Assembly: GCA_028686145.1 (NCBI GenBank)
Contig: JAQUCQ010000051.1
Span: 1 to 13,041, forward strand
From: Desulfuromonadaceae bacterium
Lineage (GTDB): Bacteria > Desulfobacterota > Desulfuromonadia > Geobacterales > Pseudopelobacteraceae
Direction of reading: 5' to 3'
Length of the DNA: 13,041 bases
A model generated the notes under the pieces. That model worked only from the letters and a program-made list of their open reading frames with translations, did not search any database and had not been told where the DNA came from. Of this stretch, positions 1-6,327 are shown piece after piece (position 1 is the first letter of the stretch; each line of letters opens with the position of its first letter). The position numbers and the translations under genes are program-made.

Positions 1-6
1 AAAGGG

Positions 7-30
7 ATTCTTCGGATAAATCCTCAGAAT
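7..30. repeat. Short imperfect palindrome (REP-like) upstream of truncated kinase
   Basis: The arms ATTCT (7-11) and AGAAT (26-30) pair perfectly, as do GGAT (14-17) and ATCC (20-23), with a TC/TC mismatch between them and the centre at AA (18-19). Short palindromes of the form ATTCTTCG...CAGAATGAC recur as dispersed repeats in many bacterial genomes, so this may be one copy of such a repeat. That link is from general recall; no second copy lies in this window. It is followed by about 50 bases that are almost pure A/T (35-84), which then meet the kinase fragment. Confidence 0.4.
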
Positions 31-84
31 GACAGAAAATTAAAATAACTTTTAAATACATAATTTAAAAAATAAAATTATTAA

Positions 85-600
85 ATGGATGTTATCATCC
101 AAATGTCACACACCATCGATAACTTCCGTAATTTCTTTCACGAAGACAAAGAGAAAAGTGACTTTCTTGTCGGCGAAACTATCCACCACGCCCTTGAGTT
201 TGTTTCATCAGCACTGTCCGCCCATAACATCAAGGTAGAATTTGAAGACAGTGAAAGAATAGTCGTCAATGGTTACCGGAATGAGTATGCACAGGTGCTC
301 TTTAACATACTTTCAAACTCCCGTGAGGCCTGTATCGAACGCGGCACCTCCGCTCCATGTATTCAGGTCCGCGTAACAGCTGAAAACGACCGTTCAGTAG
401 TTTATATCCGGGATAATTGCGGTGGAATCTCTGACGATGTCATTCCCAAGATTTTTGACCCATATTTCACAACCCGTGCACCTGATAAAGGGGCCGGCAT
501 CGGACTCTACATGTCAAAAGTCATTATTGAACAGAATATGAACGGTCATCTGACAGCACACAATATCGAAGGTGGGATTGAATTTCGGATTGAGGTATAA
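85..600 (+). CDS. Sensor histidine kinase, 5'-truncated remnant (ATPase domain only)
   Basis: The 171-residue product keeps the end of a dimerisation helix (MSHTIDNFRNFF, residues 7-18) and a full HATPase_c domain. The N box has Asn74 and Asn78 (QVLFNILSNSREA, 70-82), the G1 box is DNCGG (110-114), the F box is FDPYFTT (124-130) and the G2 box is GAGIGLYMSK (136-145). In this kinase type the MSxTIDDFRxFF segment follows the H box, so the phospho-accepting His and every sensor domain are missing. A stop codon (82-84) lies directly before the ATG, upstream bases are almost all A/T, and no ribosome binding site is visible. Homology therefore begins abruptly at the start codon. The frame is intact to its stop, so it may still be made, but it could not autophosphorylate by the usual route. 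It is best read as a remnant left by a deletion or rearrangement; an ATPase-only partner protein is possible but less likely. Confidence 0.75.
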   Translation: MDVIIQMSHTIDNFRNFFHEDKEKSDFLVGETIHHALEFVSSALSAHNIKVEFEDSERIVVNGYRNEYAQVLFNILSNSREACIERGTSAPCIQVRVTAENDRSVVYIRDNCGGISDDVIPKIFDPYFTTRAPDKGAGIGLYMSKVIIEQNMNGHLTAHNIEGGIEFRIEV

Positions 601-620
601 AAAACAATTTTTCAGGTGAT

Positions 621-665
621 GATAAAAACACAAGGCAACATTTTCGGTTGCCTTGTGTTTTTATC
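621..665. terminator. Bidirectional intrinsic terminator
   Basis: A perfect 19-bp inverted repeat (arms 621-639 and 647-665) encloses the 7-base loop ATTTTCG. The arms carry an A run on one side and a T run on the other, giving a U-tract in either direction. It lies 21 bases after the kinase fragment stop and about 110 bases beyond the bcp stop on the other strand, so it can end transcription from both convergent genes. Confidence 0.85.
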
Positions 666-773
666 AGAAGTATTGAAGCGAACCATTCCTGCCGGAACCT
701 GCTCTCCTGAATTGTTACTATGCGCCAGACTGTGGTACAGACAAGACATGAATGACGGTCTTCAGCGCAGATG

Positions 774-1235
774 CTAACCCTGCAGATATTTCAAAACTTG
801 ATCCGGGTGCTGCTCGGCCTTGGCCACTTTTGACCACTGTTTTTTTACTATTCCGTCCGGCCCGACAATCACCGTGGAGCGGATTGTACCAACGGATTTT
901 TTGCCGCACATAACCTTCTCGCCAAAAGCCTCATAAGCCTGCATCATGGAGCAGTCTGGATCGCTCAATAAGACAAACGGCAGACTGTGGGTGGTGATAA
1001 ATTTGCCGTGCGCAGCCAGACTGTCCTTACTGACGCCAAGAACCTCAACGCCAATATCAGTCAGCACCTCATAGGCGTCACGAAAACCACAGGCTTCCTT
1101 GGTGCAACCAGGCGTGTTATCTTTCGGATAAAAATAAATTACAACCGTTTTGCCAGCATACTGTTTCAGTGTATGCAGCGTACCATCACTCCCCTCCAGC
1201 GAGAACTCAGGTGCTTTTTCCCCTTCCAGTGACAT
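774..1235 (-). CDS. bcp: Thiol peroxidase, BCP/PrxQ-type peroxiredoxin
   Basis: Reduces hydrogen peroxide and organic hydroperoxides using electrons from thioredoxin, in the cytoplasm. The 153-residue product matches the usual BCP length. The peroxidatic Cys44 sits in PKDNTPGCTKEACGF, with Cys49 five residues later as the likely resolving Cys, as in E. coli Bcp. The start is set at the ATG ending at 1235 because GGAGG lies seven bases before it; a longer reading from 1277 adds 14 residues of non-conserved sequence. A candidate promoter lies at 1276-1303 on the same strand. The gene is monocistronic as far as seen: the deacetylase upstream is on the same strand, but a 140-base gap with its own promoter candidate separates them, and transcription runs into the terminator at 621-665. 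Confidence 0.93.
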   Translation of the reverse strand: MSLEGEKAPEFSLEGSDGTLHTLKQYAGKTVVIYFYPKDNTPGCTKEACGFRDAYEVLTDIGVEVLGVSKDSLAAHGKFITTHSLPFVLLSDPDCSMMQAYEAFGEKVMCGKKSVGTIRSTVIVGPDGIVKKQWSKVAKAEQHPDQVLKYLQG

Positions 1236-1275
1236 CGTAGAACCTCCATGAACATTAATAGGACAATTTTTATCC

Positions 1276-1303
1276 AATTTACTACTCTCATCTGAAACGT
1301 CAA
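1276..1303 (-). promoter_or_regulatory. Candidate sigma-70 promoter for bcp
   Basis: On the minus strand TTGACG (1303-1298) is followed after 16 bases by TAAATT (1281-1276). Transcription would start near 1270, about 35 bases before the bcp start codon. This is a consensus match only. Confidence 0.4.
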
Positions 1304-1375
1304 GCGGAATGTAGCCATATACATACCAAAATAATCAGCAGGGAGTTCCCGCTTTCCAGGGACTGCAACCTAACT

Positions 1376-2170
1376 CTATTTCAACGGATACTCAGACATC
1401 CTGACGAACCGGAAGCCACGCTTCTGCAATTCAGGCACCGCTGCCATAATCCCCGCCCCTGTTCCCGCTTCAGGGTGATTCATATGCAGCAGCGCAATAT
1501 CACCGGGGACCGCTTTCAAAAGTGCTGTTTTGACCTGTGCGGCCGTCCATGTTGCCCCGGCATCTCCCAGCAGTGAATAACCGGCAACCTCGTGCCCGAG
1601 TCCCTGTGATATCTGAACGGCAATTTCATCATAATAGGCGGTACCCGAACGATACAGTCTCGGCCGGACACCGGTTATCGCTTCAATTTTACGGGCATTC
1701 AGTTCAATTTCCTCTACGACCTCAGCTACATTCTTCGTTCCGATAATACCGTATATCGACCTGCCGCTGACTGAGGCCGGTTTGTGACGAATCCCGTGGT
1801 TGGCGATCTCAAAGAGCGGGTTAGCGGCCAATTGCCTGAACAGTGCGGGGTTGGCATCAATCCAGCGGCCATTAATAAAAAGCGTCGCGGGGATCTGCTT
1901 ACGAATCAAAAACTCCACCAACCGGGAGTCTACCCCGCTTCCTTTGGCACTGCCACAGGCATCGAGTGTCAAGGCGATAACCTTTTCCTTCGTGTCCAGC
2001 TTCGTACGGACACCCGGAATATGTTCTCCCCACTGAAGCGGAACAATACCTGAGTATCGAGAAGTATAGAGTTGTTTCAGGCTTTCAATAGAGGGTAACG
2101 CTGAACTGGCAAAAACGGTCGAACCGACTAATACAATGAGGGCAATAAGCACTGTCGAGATTCTGTTCAT
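1376..2170 (-). CDS. Exported polysaccharide deacetylase family protein (NodB-like)
   Basis: A 264-residue protein with a signal peptide: MNRIS, then a hydrophobic stretch (residues 6-20) ending near VFASSA, so it acts outside the cytoplasm. NodB-fold motifs appear in order. Motif 1 is TLDACG (68-73, Asp70 the likely base), motif 2 is NHGIRHK (124-130, His125 and His129 the likely metal ligands), motif 3 is RPRLYRSG (169-176), and the late His motif is LLHMNHPEAGTGAG (227-240). Motif 1 differs from the classic TFDDG: the second Asp, normally a metal ligand, is Ala followed by Cys. This looks like a subfamily trait rather than decay, because the other motifs are intact. The ATG ending at 2170 is chosen because GGAG precedes it and the signal peptide follows; 59 residues of upstream open frame are not protein-like. 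The substrate (peptidoglycan, exopolysaccharide or other N- or O-acetylated glycan) cannot be told from the sequence. Confidence 0.85.
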   Translation of the reverse strand: MNRISTVLIALIVLVGSTVFASSALPSIESLKQLYTSRYSGIVPLQWGEHIPGVRTKLDTKEKVIALTLDACGSAKGSGVDSRLVEFLIRKQIPATLFINGRWIDANPALFRQLAANPLFEIANHGIRHKPASVSGRSIYGIIGTKNVAEVVEEIELNARKIEAITGVRPRLYRSGTAYYDEIAVQISQGLGHEVAGYSLLGDAGATWTAAQVKTALLKAVPGDIALLHMNHPEAGTGAGIMAAVPELQKRGFRFVRMSEYPLK

Positions 2171-2257
2171 AGCAAACTTCTCCACGATATTCGTTCTGAA
2201 TTCTTTTACATATTCTTCTGTATATTGCGTGCAGATGCAACTACAAAACATTCCCGC

Positions 2258-2290
2258 TTGACATGAATAAATATAGCGGTAGTCTGTCAA
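2258..2290. repeat. TTGACA / TGTCAA inverted repeat in divergent intergenic region
   Basis: TTGACA (2258-2263) and its exact complement TGTCAA (2285-2290) are 21 bases apart between the divergent deacetylase and radical SAM genes. Extending by one base, CTTGACA and TGTCAAG also pair. Each arm equals the -35 consensus when read outward or inward, but no good -10 lies 16-18 bases from either. It could be an operator controlling both genes or chance. Confidence 0.35.
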
Positions 2291-2305
2291 GACTTTGCAC
2301 CTGTA

Positions 2306-2314
2306 TGCTAAAAT
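2306..2314 (+). promoter_or_regulatory. Candidate extended -10 promoter for radical SAM gene
   Basis: TGC followed by TAAAAT (2309-2314) forms an extended -10 element, 35 bases before the GTG start at 2349. There is no convincing -35, which extended -10 promoters can do without. The preceding TA gives TATGCTAAAAT, nearly repeated as TATGCTAAAT before the gene at 12159. Confidence 0.35.
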
Positions 2315-2348
2315 AAAAAATAACCACCTAATTATCAGGAGCACCACC

Positions 2349-3674
2349 GTGTCGCGACGTTTGCCAAAGATGCTGTATGCCGATCACAAGGGGAACATTT
2401 TTGACCACCCCGAACTCTGCATGGCCGGAATGAACGGGACCGTCCCGACACTGCCGGATGATCTCGAATTAATCCCGCTCCCCGAAGACAGCAGACTCTT
2501 CACGATGCCGTCCATGCCCCCTATTGCCTGGGATCCGCGCAAGAAAGCCTTTATTACAGTTGACACTCTGCGGGAGGGGAAGCGAAGCCGGAGGATTCAG
2601 GCGGTATCAGCTTTCATGGCCCCCGGGTATCTGCGCACCCTGCTTCCGGCGTGCGACTATTCGCATAAGACTGATTTGTTGCCGCTCTGGTCATATACCG
2701 CCGTGGGGTGGGATGAAGAACGTGACTGTTTCGTTGTTGCTGCCAGCAAGGTGGACAACAACAGCAACTGGAATCCGGTTAATTACGATGATCGCACCCT
2801 CGACCCGCTGGTCAGGCAGATGTTGAAGCAGATACCGGGCAACCGCCTACTGGAGCAGCTGTCTCGTTGCGCCGTCGATTATCACTGCTTTGCCGCCAAG
2901 AATTTGTTTTACCGGCGCTGGGAGGCACCTCTGCCAACCTCACCGATCTGCAACTCTGCCTGCCTAGGCTGCATCAGTCTGCAAGCGTCGGAATGCTGTC
3001 CCTCCAATCATGACCGGATCAGCTTTGTCCCTACCCCGGAGGAGTTGTGTGAACTTGCCATTCCCCATCTGGACCAGGCCGAACAGGCCATAGTATCATA
3101 TGGTCAGGGATGCGAAGGTGACCCGATTCTGCAGGCAGACACCATTGCTGTGGCAACCAGGCGTATGAAAAAGGAAAGCTCACGCGGCACGGTCAATTTT
3201 AATTCGAATGGATCAATCCCCGAACGGGTTCAGCAACTCTGTGACGCCGGAATGGACTCGTTCCGTTTTTCGATGAATTCTGTACGTGAAGAAACGTATA
3301 ACCGCTATTACCGTCCCAAAGGATATCAGTTTAGCGATGTGCTTCGTTCAGTTAATCTTTCAAAGGAGGCCGGTCGCTTCACTTCAATCAACTACCTGGC
3401 CTCCCCCGGCGTTACTGACGCCCCACAGGAGGTTGAAGCTCTGATGAAGTTTGTCTCTGAAACGAATATCGACATGATTCAGATGCGCAATTTATCGATC
3501 GACCCGGAATACTATAACCGTGAAATGGGTGTCAATGGCCAGGGAATAGGTATGTACCGCTTGCTGCAACGCCTGAAAAAAGAATTTCCCCGTCTGCAGT
3601 TCGGTTATTACAACCGTACGAAAGAAAATTTCTATCCGGAGAACCTTGAAACAGCCTGGCCGGTCGGTAACTAG
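2349..3674 (+). CDS. Radical SAM protein of unknown function
   Basis: A 441-residue protein with a radical SAM core in its C-terminal half. The 4Fe-4S/SAM motif CNSACLGC gives Cys201, Cys205 and Cys208 in the canonical CxxxCxxC spacing. Downstream, YGQGCEGDPIL looks like the GGEP-type SAM-contact segment, and NFNSNGS and FRFSMNS fit later strands of the TIM barrel. About 200 residues precede the core with no recognised domain, although they are well organised and Trp/Tyr-rich. The start is GTG at 2349, with AGGAG ending seven bases before it; ATG at 2370 is an alternative with a weak ribosome site. No signal peptide or membrane segment is seen. The neighbours do not reveal a substrate: a divergent deacetylase on one side and the independently promoted groESL operon on the other. 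Assignment to the radical SAM superfamily is firm; the reaction is unknown. Confidence 0.85.
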   Translation: MSRRLPKMLYADHKGNIFDHPELCMAGMNGTVPTLPDDLELIPLPEDSRLFTMPSMPPIAWDPRKKAFITVDTLREGKRSRRIQAVSAFMAPGYLRTLLPACDYSHKTDLLPLWSYTAVGWDEERDCFVVAASKVDNNSNWNPVNYDDRTLDPLVRQMLKQIPGNRLLEQLSRCAVDYHCFAAKNLFYRRWEAPLPTSPICNSACLGCISLQASECCPSNHDRISFVPTPEELCELAIPHLDQAEQAIVSYGQGCEGDPILQADTIAVATRRMKKESSRGTVNFNSNGSIPERVQQLCDAGMDSFRFSMNSVREETYNRYYRPKGYQFSDVLRSVNLSKEAGRFTSINYLASPGVTDAPQEVEALMKFVSETNIDMIQMRNLSIDPEYYNREMGVNGQGIGMYRLLQRLKKEFPRLQFGYYNRTKENFYPENLETAWPVGN

Positions 3675-3736
3675 TTATTTTTGCTAAACATCCCACCCCA
3701 TGCCCTGCCAGAACGGAAAATATTTCAGATACCCCC

Positions 3737-3765
3737 TTGATTTTTGAAGGGGTGCTGTTTATATT
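3737..3765 (+). promoter_or_regulatory. Sigma-70 type promoter of groESL
   Basis: TTGATT (3737-3742) and TATATT (3760-3765) are separated by exactly 17 bases, predicting a start near 3772, right at the edge of the CIRCE operator. The -35 lies within a small dyad (ACCCCCTT at 3731-3738 against AAGGGGT at 3747-3753, with one bulged C). Confidence 0.7.
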
Positions 3766-3774
3766 CTGGAAGTA

Positions 3775-3801
3775 TTAGCACTCAGCGACCGTGAGTGCTA
3801 A
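3775..3801. promoter_or_regulatory. CIRCE operator (HrcA binding site)
   Basis: TTAGCACTC (3775-3783), a 9-base spacer and GAGTGCTAA (3793-3801) form a perfect CIRCE element, the operator bound by the heat-shock repressor HrcA. It sits just downstream of the groE -10 and 48 bases before groES, so HrcA would block transcription until heat or unfolded protein lowers its activity. No hrcA gene lies in the window. Confidence 0.97.
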
Positions 3802-3849
3802 TTTCAACTTTATCATCACACCACACAAGAATAGAAAGGAGAAGAACAG

Positions 3850-4137
3850 ATGAATTTACGACCACTTCAGGACCGCATCATTGTAAAAAGGGTAGAAGAA
3901 GAAACCAAAACAGCCGGAGGTCTTTTCATCCCCGAGACCGCTAAAGAGAAACCGCAGCGTGGTGAAATCGTGGCTGTTGGCAACGGCAAAAAAACGGAAG
4001 ACGGCAAAGTGCTGCCGCTGGATGTAAAAGTCGGCGATCTCGTACTGTTCGGTAAATATGCAGGAACCGAAGTTAAAGTTGACGGCAATGACTATTTGAT
4101 GATGCGTGAAGACGATATTCTGGCGGTTGTCGAGTAA
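3850..4137 (+). CDS. groES: Co-chaperonin GroES (Hsp10)
   Basis: The 95-residue co-chaperonin forms the heptameric lid that closes the GroEL chamber during ATP-driven folding in the cytoplasm. The N-terminal signature LRPLQDRIIVKR (residues 3-14) is followed by the mobile loop with GGLFIPE (23-29) that contacts GroEL, then the beta-barrel segments VGDLVLFGKYAGTEVKVDG and the C-terminal MREDDILAV. The length is typical. AAAGGAG (3835-3841) eight bases before the ATG fixes the start. It is the first gene of a two-gene operon, 75 bases upstream of groEL, under the promoter and CIRCE element just upstream. Confidence 0.98.
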   Translation: MNLRPLQDRIIVKRVEEETKTAGGLFIPETAKEKPQRGEIVAVGNGKKTEDGKVLPLDVKVGDLVLFGKYAGTEVKVDGNDYLMMREDDILAVVE

Positions 4138-4212
4138 GCAACCGGCATTATACGCTTTGCAGTCACGAATTTTTAATACAAAAATCACCTTAATTCACAC
4201 GGAGGAATTCAC

Positions 4213-5868
4213 ATGTCAGCAAAGATTATCAAATTCGACCAGGACGGTCGTAACGCCATCCTGAAAGGCGTAAACATCCTCGCCGATACCGTTAAAGTAA
4301 CCCTCGGACCTAAAGGGCGCAACGTAGTAATCGACAAATCCTACGGTTCACCGCTGATCACCAAAGACGGCGTAACCGTTGCAAAAGAGATTGAGCTGGA
4401 AGACAAGTTTGAAAACATGGGCGCTCAGCTGGTAAAAGAAGTCGCATCAAAAACTTCCGACGTCGCCGGCGACGGTACCACGACAGCAACCGTTCTGGCC
4501 CAGGCTATTTACAAGCAAGGTTCCAAGCTGGTTGCCGCAGGACACAACCCGATGGAAATCAAGCGCGGTATCGATAAGGCTGTTGACGCAATTGTTGCCG
4601 AACTGAAAAAAATCTCCAAACCGATCAAGGATCACAAGGAAATCGCTCAGGTTGGCACAATCTCCGCCAACAATGACAAGACCATCGGCGATATCATTGC
4701 TGAAGCCATGGAAAAGGTCGGCAAAGAAGGCGTTATCACCGTAGAAGAAGCAAAGGCAATGGAAACAAGCCTGGAGACAGTCGAAGGTATGCAGTTTGAC
4801 CGCGGCTATCTTTCCCCCTACTTCGTAACCGATCCGGAACGCATGGAATGCTCCATTGAAAATGCCATGATTTTGATTCATGACAAAAAGATCTCCAATA
4901 TGAAAGATCTCCTCCCCGTTCTGGAAACGACTGCCAAATCCGGCCGTCCTCTCCTGATCATCGCAGAAGACATCGAAGGTGAAGCTCTGGCAACTCTGGT
5001 TGTCAACAAACTGCGCGGCGTCCTGAACGTCTGTGCCGTTAAAGCTCCCGGCTTTGGTGACCGCCGCAAAGCCATGCTGGAAGACATTGCCATCCTTACC
5101 GGTGGCCAGGTTATTTCCGAGGAAGTCGGCTTCAAACTCGACCAGACTACCGTCGATATGCTCGGCCAGGCCAAGCGTATTACCATTGACAAAGACAACA
5201 CCACCATCATCGATGGCAATGGCAAGGAAGAAGCAATTCAGGGCCGGGTAAAAATGATCCGTGCCCAAGCTGAAGAATCCTCCAGCGATTATGACAAGGA
5301 AAAACTCCAGGAGCGCTTGGCCAAACTGGTTGGCGGCGTAGCCGTTATTAAAGTTGGCGCAGCAACTGAAGTTGAAATGAAAGAGAAAAAAGCCCGCGTT
5401 GAAGATGCCCTGCATGCAACCCGCGCAGCTGTAGACGAAGGGATTGTCCCTGGAGGCGGCGTAGCATATATCCGCGCCATGAATGTTCTGGACGGACTCA
5501 AACTGGTCACCGAGCAACAGTTTGGCGTGAACGTGATCAAAGCTTCTCTCGAAGCTCCGATCCGTCAGATTGCTGATAATGCAGGGATCGATGCTTCGAT
5601 CGTAGTTGACAAGGTCAAGAACGGCAAAGATGCCTTTGGATACGACGCCGCAAATGATGAATATGTCGATATGATCAAAGCCGGCATCATCGATCCGACG
5701 AAAGTTTCCCGTAGTGCCCTTCAGAATGCAGCTTCCATCGCCGGCTTGATGTTGACGACCGAAGCACTGATCGCCGAAAAGCCGAAAGAAGATACCGGCG
5801 GCGGCATGGCTGGCGGAATGCCTGGTGGTATGGGCGGCATGGGCGGCATGGGCGGCGGAATGTACTAG
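4213..5868 (+). CDS. groEL: Chaperonin GroEL (Hsp60)
   Basis: This 551-residue protein forms the double-ring ATP-dependent folding chamber that works with GroES. The nucleotide-binding segment DGVTVAKEIEL (52-62) and VAGDGTTTATVLAQ (84-97, with catalytic Asp87) are intact. The family signature AAVDEGIVPGGG is present near residue 400. The C-terminus ends in the flexible Gly-Gly-Met tail typical of GroEL, here with several GGM units finishing in GGGMY. The length is close to E. coli GroEL (548). GGAGG at 4201-4205 sets the start. It is co-transcribed with groES and followed by a strong terminator at 5916. Only this chaperonin copy is in the window. Confidence 0.98.
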   Translation: MSAKIIKFDQDGRNAILKGVNILADTVKVTLGPKGRNVVIDKSYGSPLITKDGVTVAKEIELEDKFENMGAQLVKEVASKTSDVAGDGTTTATVLAQAIYKQGSKLVAAGHNPMEIKRGIDKAVDAIVAELKKISKPIKDHKEIAQVGTISANNDKTIGDIIAEAMEKVGKEGVITVEEAKAMETSLETVEGMQFDRGYLSPYFVTDPERMECSIENAMILIHDKKISNMKDLLPVLETTAKSGRPLLIIAEDIEGEALATLVVNKLRGVLNVCAVKAPGFGDRRKAMLEDIAILTGGQVISEEVGFKLDQTTVDMLGQAKRITIDKDNTTIIDGNGKEEAIQGRVKMIRAQAEESSSDYDKEKLQERLAKLVGGVAVIKVGAATEVEMKEKKARVEDALHATRAAVDEGIVPGGGVAYIRAMNVLDGLKLVTEQQFGVNVIKASLEAPIRQIADNAGIDASIVVDKVKNGKDAFGYDAANDEYVDMIKAGIIDPTKVSRSALQNAASIAGLMLTTEALIAEKPKEDTGGGMAGGMPGGMGGMGGMGGGMY

Positions 5869-5915
5869 AAAGTACCGTCAGTCAGCTTCAAGTGATGCAT
5901 CTAGTCGCAATCATG

Positions 5916-5950
5916 GGCGGAAAACTTCGGTTTTCCGCCTTTGTTTTTTT
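5916..5950 (+). terminator. Intrinsic terminator of groESL
   Basis: A perfect 10-bp stem (GGCGGAAAAC at 5916-5925 with GTTTTCCGCC at 5930-5939) closed by a TTCG tetraloop is followed by TTTGTTTTTTT (5940-5950). It lies 47 bases after the groEL stop and cleanly isolates the operon from the cupin gene. Confidence 0.93.
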
Positions 5951-5968
5951 CCGTTAATGCGCTAAGAT
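5941..5968 (+). promoter_or_regulatory. Weak candidate promoter for cupin-hemH
   Basis: TTGTTT (5941-5946), 16 bases, then TAAGAT (5963-5968), 41 bases before the cupin start. The -35 would overlap the groEL terminator T-tract. A promoter is expected here because the terminator cuts off read-through, but the match is only fair. Confidence 0.3.
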
Positions 5969-6009
5969 AGCTCTACCGTAATAAAGGTACGATACAGATT
6001 GGAGTATGT

Positions 6010-6327
6010 ATGGAAGTAATCGGCACAGCATTGACAATGAGTGACCTCGTTGCATACCAGGATGGTTCGGTGGTCAGCAAGACACTGATCGATAAGAAAA
6101 TCGGGACAGTGACGATGTTTTCTTTCGGCGTCGGCCAGGGTTTGAGCGAGCATACCGCACCATTTGACGCTTTTGTCCAAGTAGTTGATGGAGAAGCGGA
6201 AGTATCTATCAATGGTAAAGCACAAACGGTGAGTGCCGGCCAGATGATTATCATGCCATCCAACATTCCCCACGAACTGAAGGCCGTCAAGCCGTTCAAG
6301 ATGCTGCTGGTAATGATACGGGCATGA
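6010..6327 (+). CDS. Small single-domain cupin protein
   Basis: A 105-residue protein that is essentially one cupin beta-barrel. Motif 1 is GQGLSEHTAPFDAFVQVVDG (42-61), with His48 where the first metal ligand is expected; the second His of the usual HxH and the Glu are not conserved. Motif 2 is GQMIIMPSNIPHEL (78-90), with His88. With only two of the four canonical ligands, metal binding is uncertain. GGAG at 6001-6004 precedes the ATG at 6010. Its stop overlaps the hemH start as ATGA (6324-6327), so the two are translationally coupled and probably serve the same process. The link to heme or iron is inferred from this overlap alone. The substrate or ligand is unknown. Confidence 0.88.
   Translation: MEVIGTALTMSDLVAYQDGSVVSKTLIDKKIGTVTMFSFGVGQGLSEHTAPFDAFVQVVDGEAEVSINGKAQTVSAGQMIIMPSNIPHELKAVKPFKMLLVMIRA

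Noticed and set aside
1335..1375. Possible hairpin (GCAG/CTGC with GGGA/TCCC) after the deacetylase stop, read on the minus strand
   Set aside because: The stem needs a five-base bulge and the following T-rich run is broken, so it is too weak to call a terminator.
2295..2311. Sigma-54-like TTGCAC...ATGC upstream of the radical SAM gene
   Set aside because: The GG of the -24 element is missing and the spacing to the GC is off by one.
2171..2347. Open frame extending the deacetylase by 59 residues upstream
   Set aside because: A signal peptide and ribosome site support the ATG ending at 2170; the extension is Cys/Tyr-rich, not protein-like, and crosses the divergent promoter region.
4447..5517. 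Long minus-strand open frame of 356 codons inside groEL
   Set aside because: It is antisense to a highly conserved gene, the product is Phe/Cys/Gly-rich without any domain, and it arises from groEL codon usage.
5773..5865. Short tandem repeat GGCATGGGC at the end of groEL
   Set aside because: This is the normal Gly-Gly-Met tail of GroEL, not an independent repeat element.
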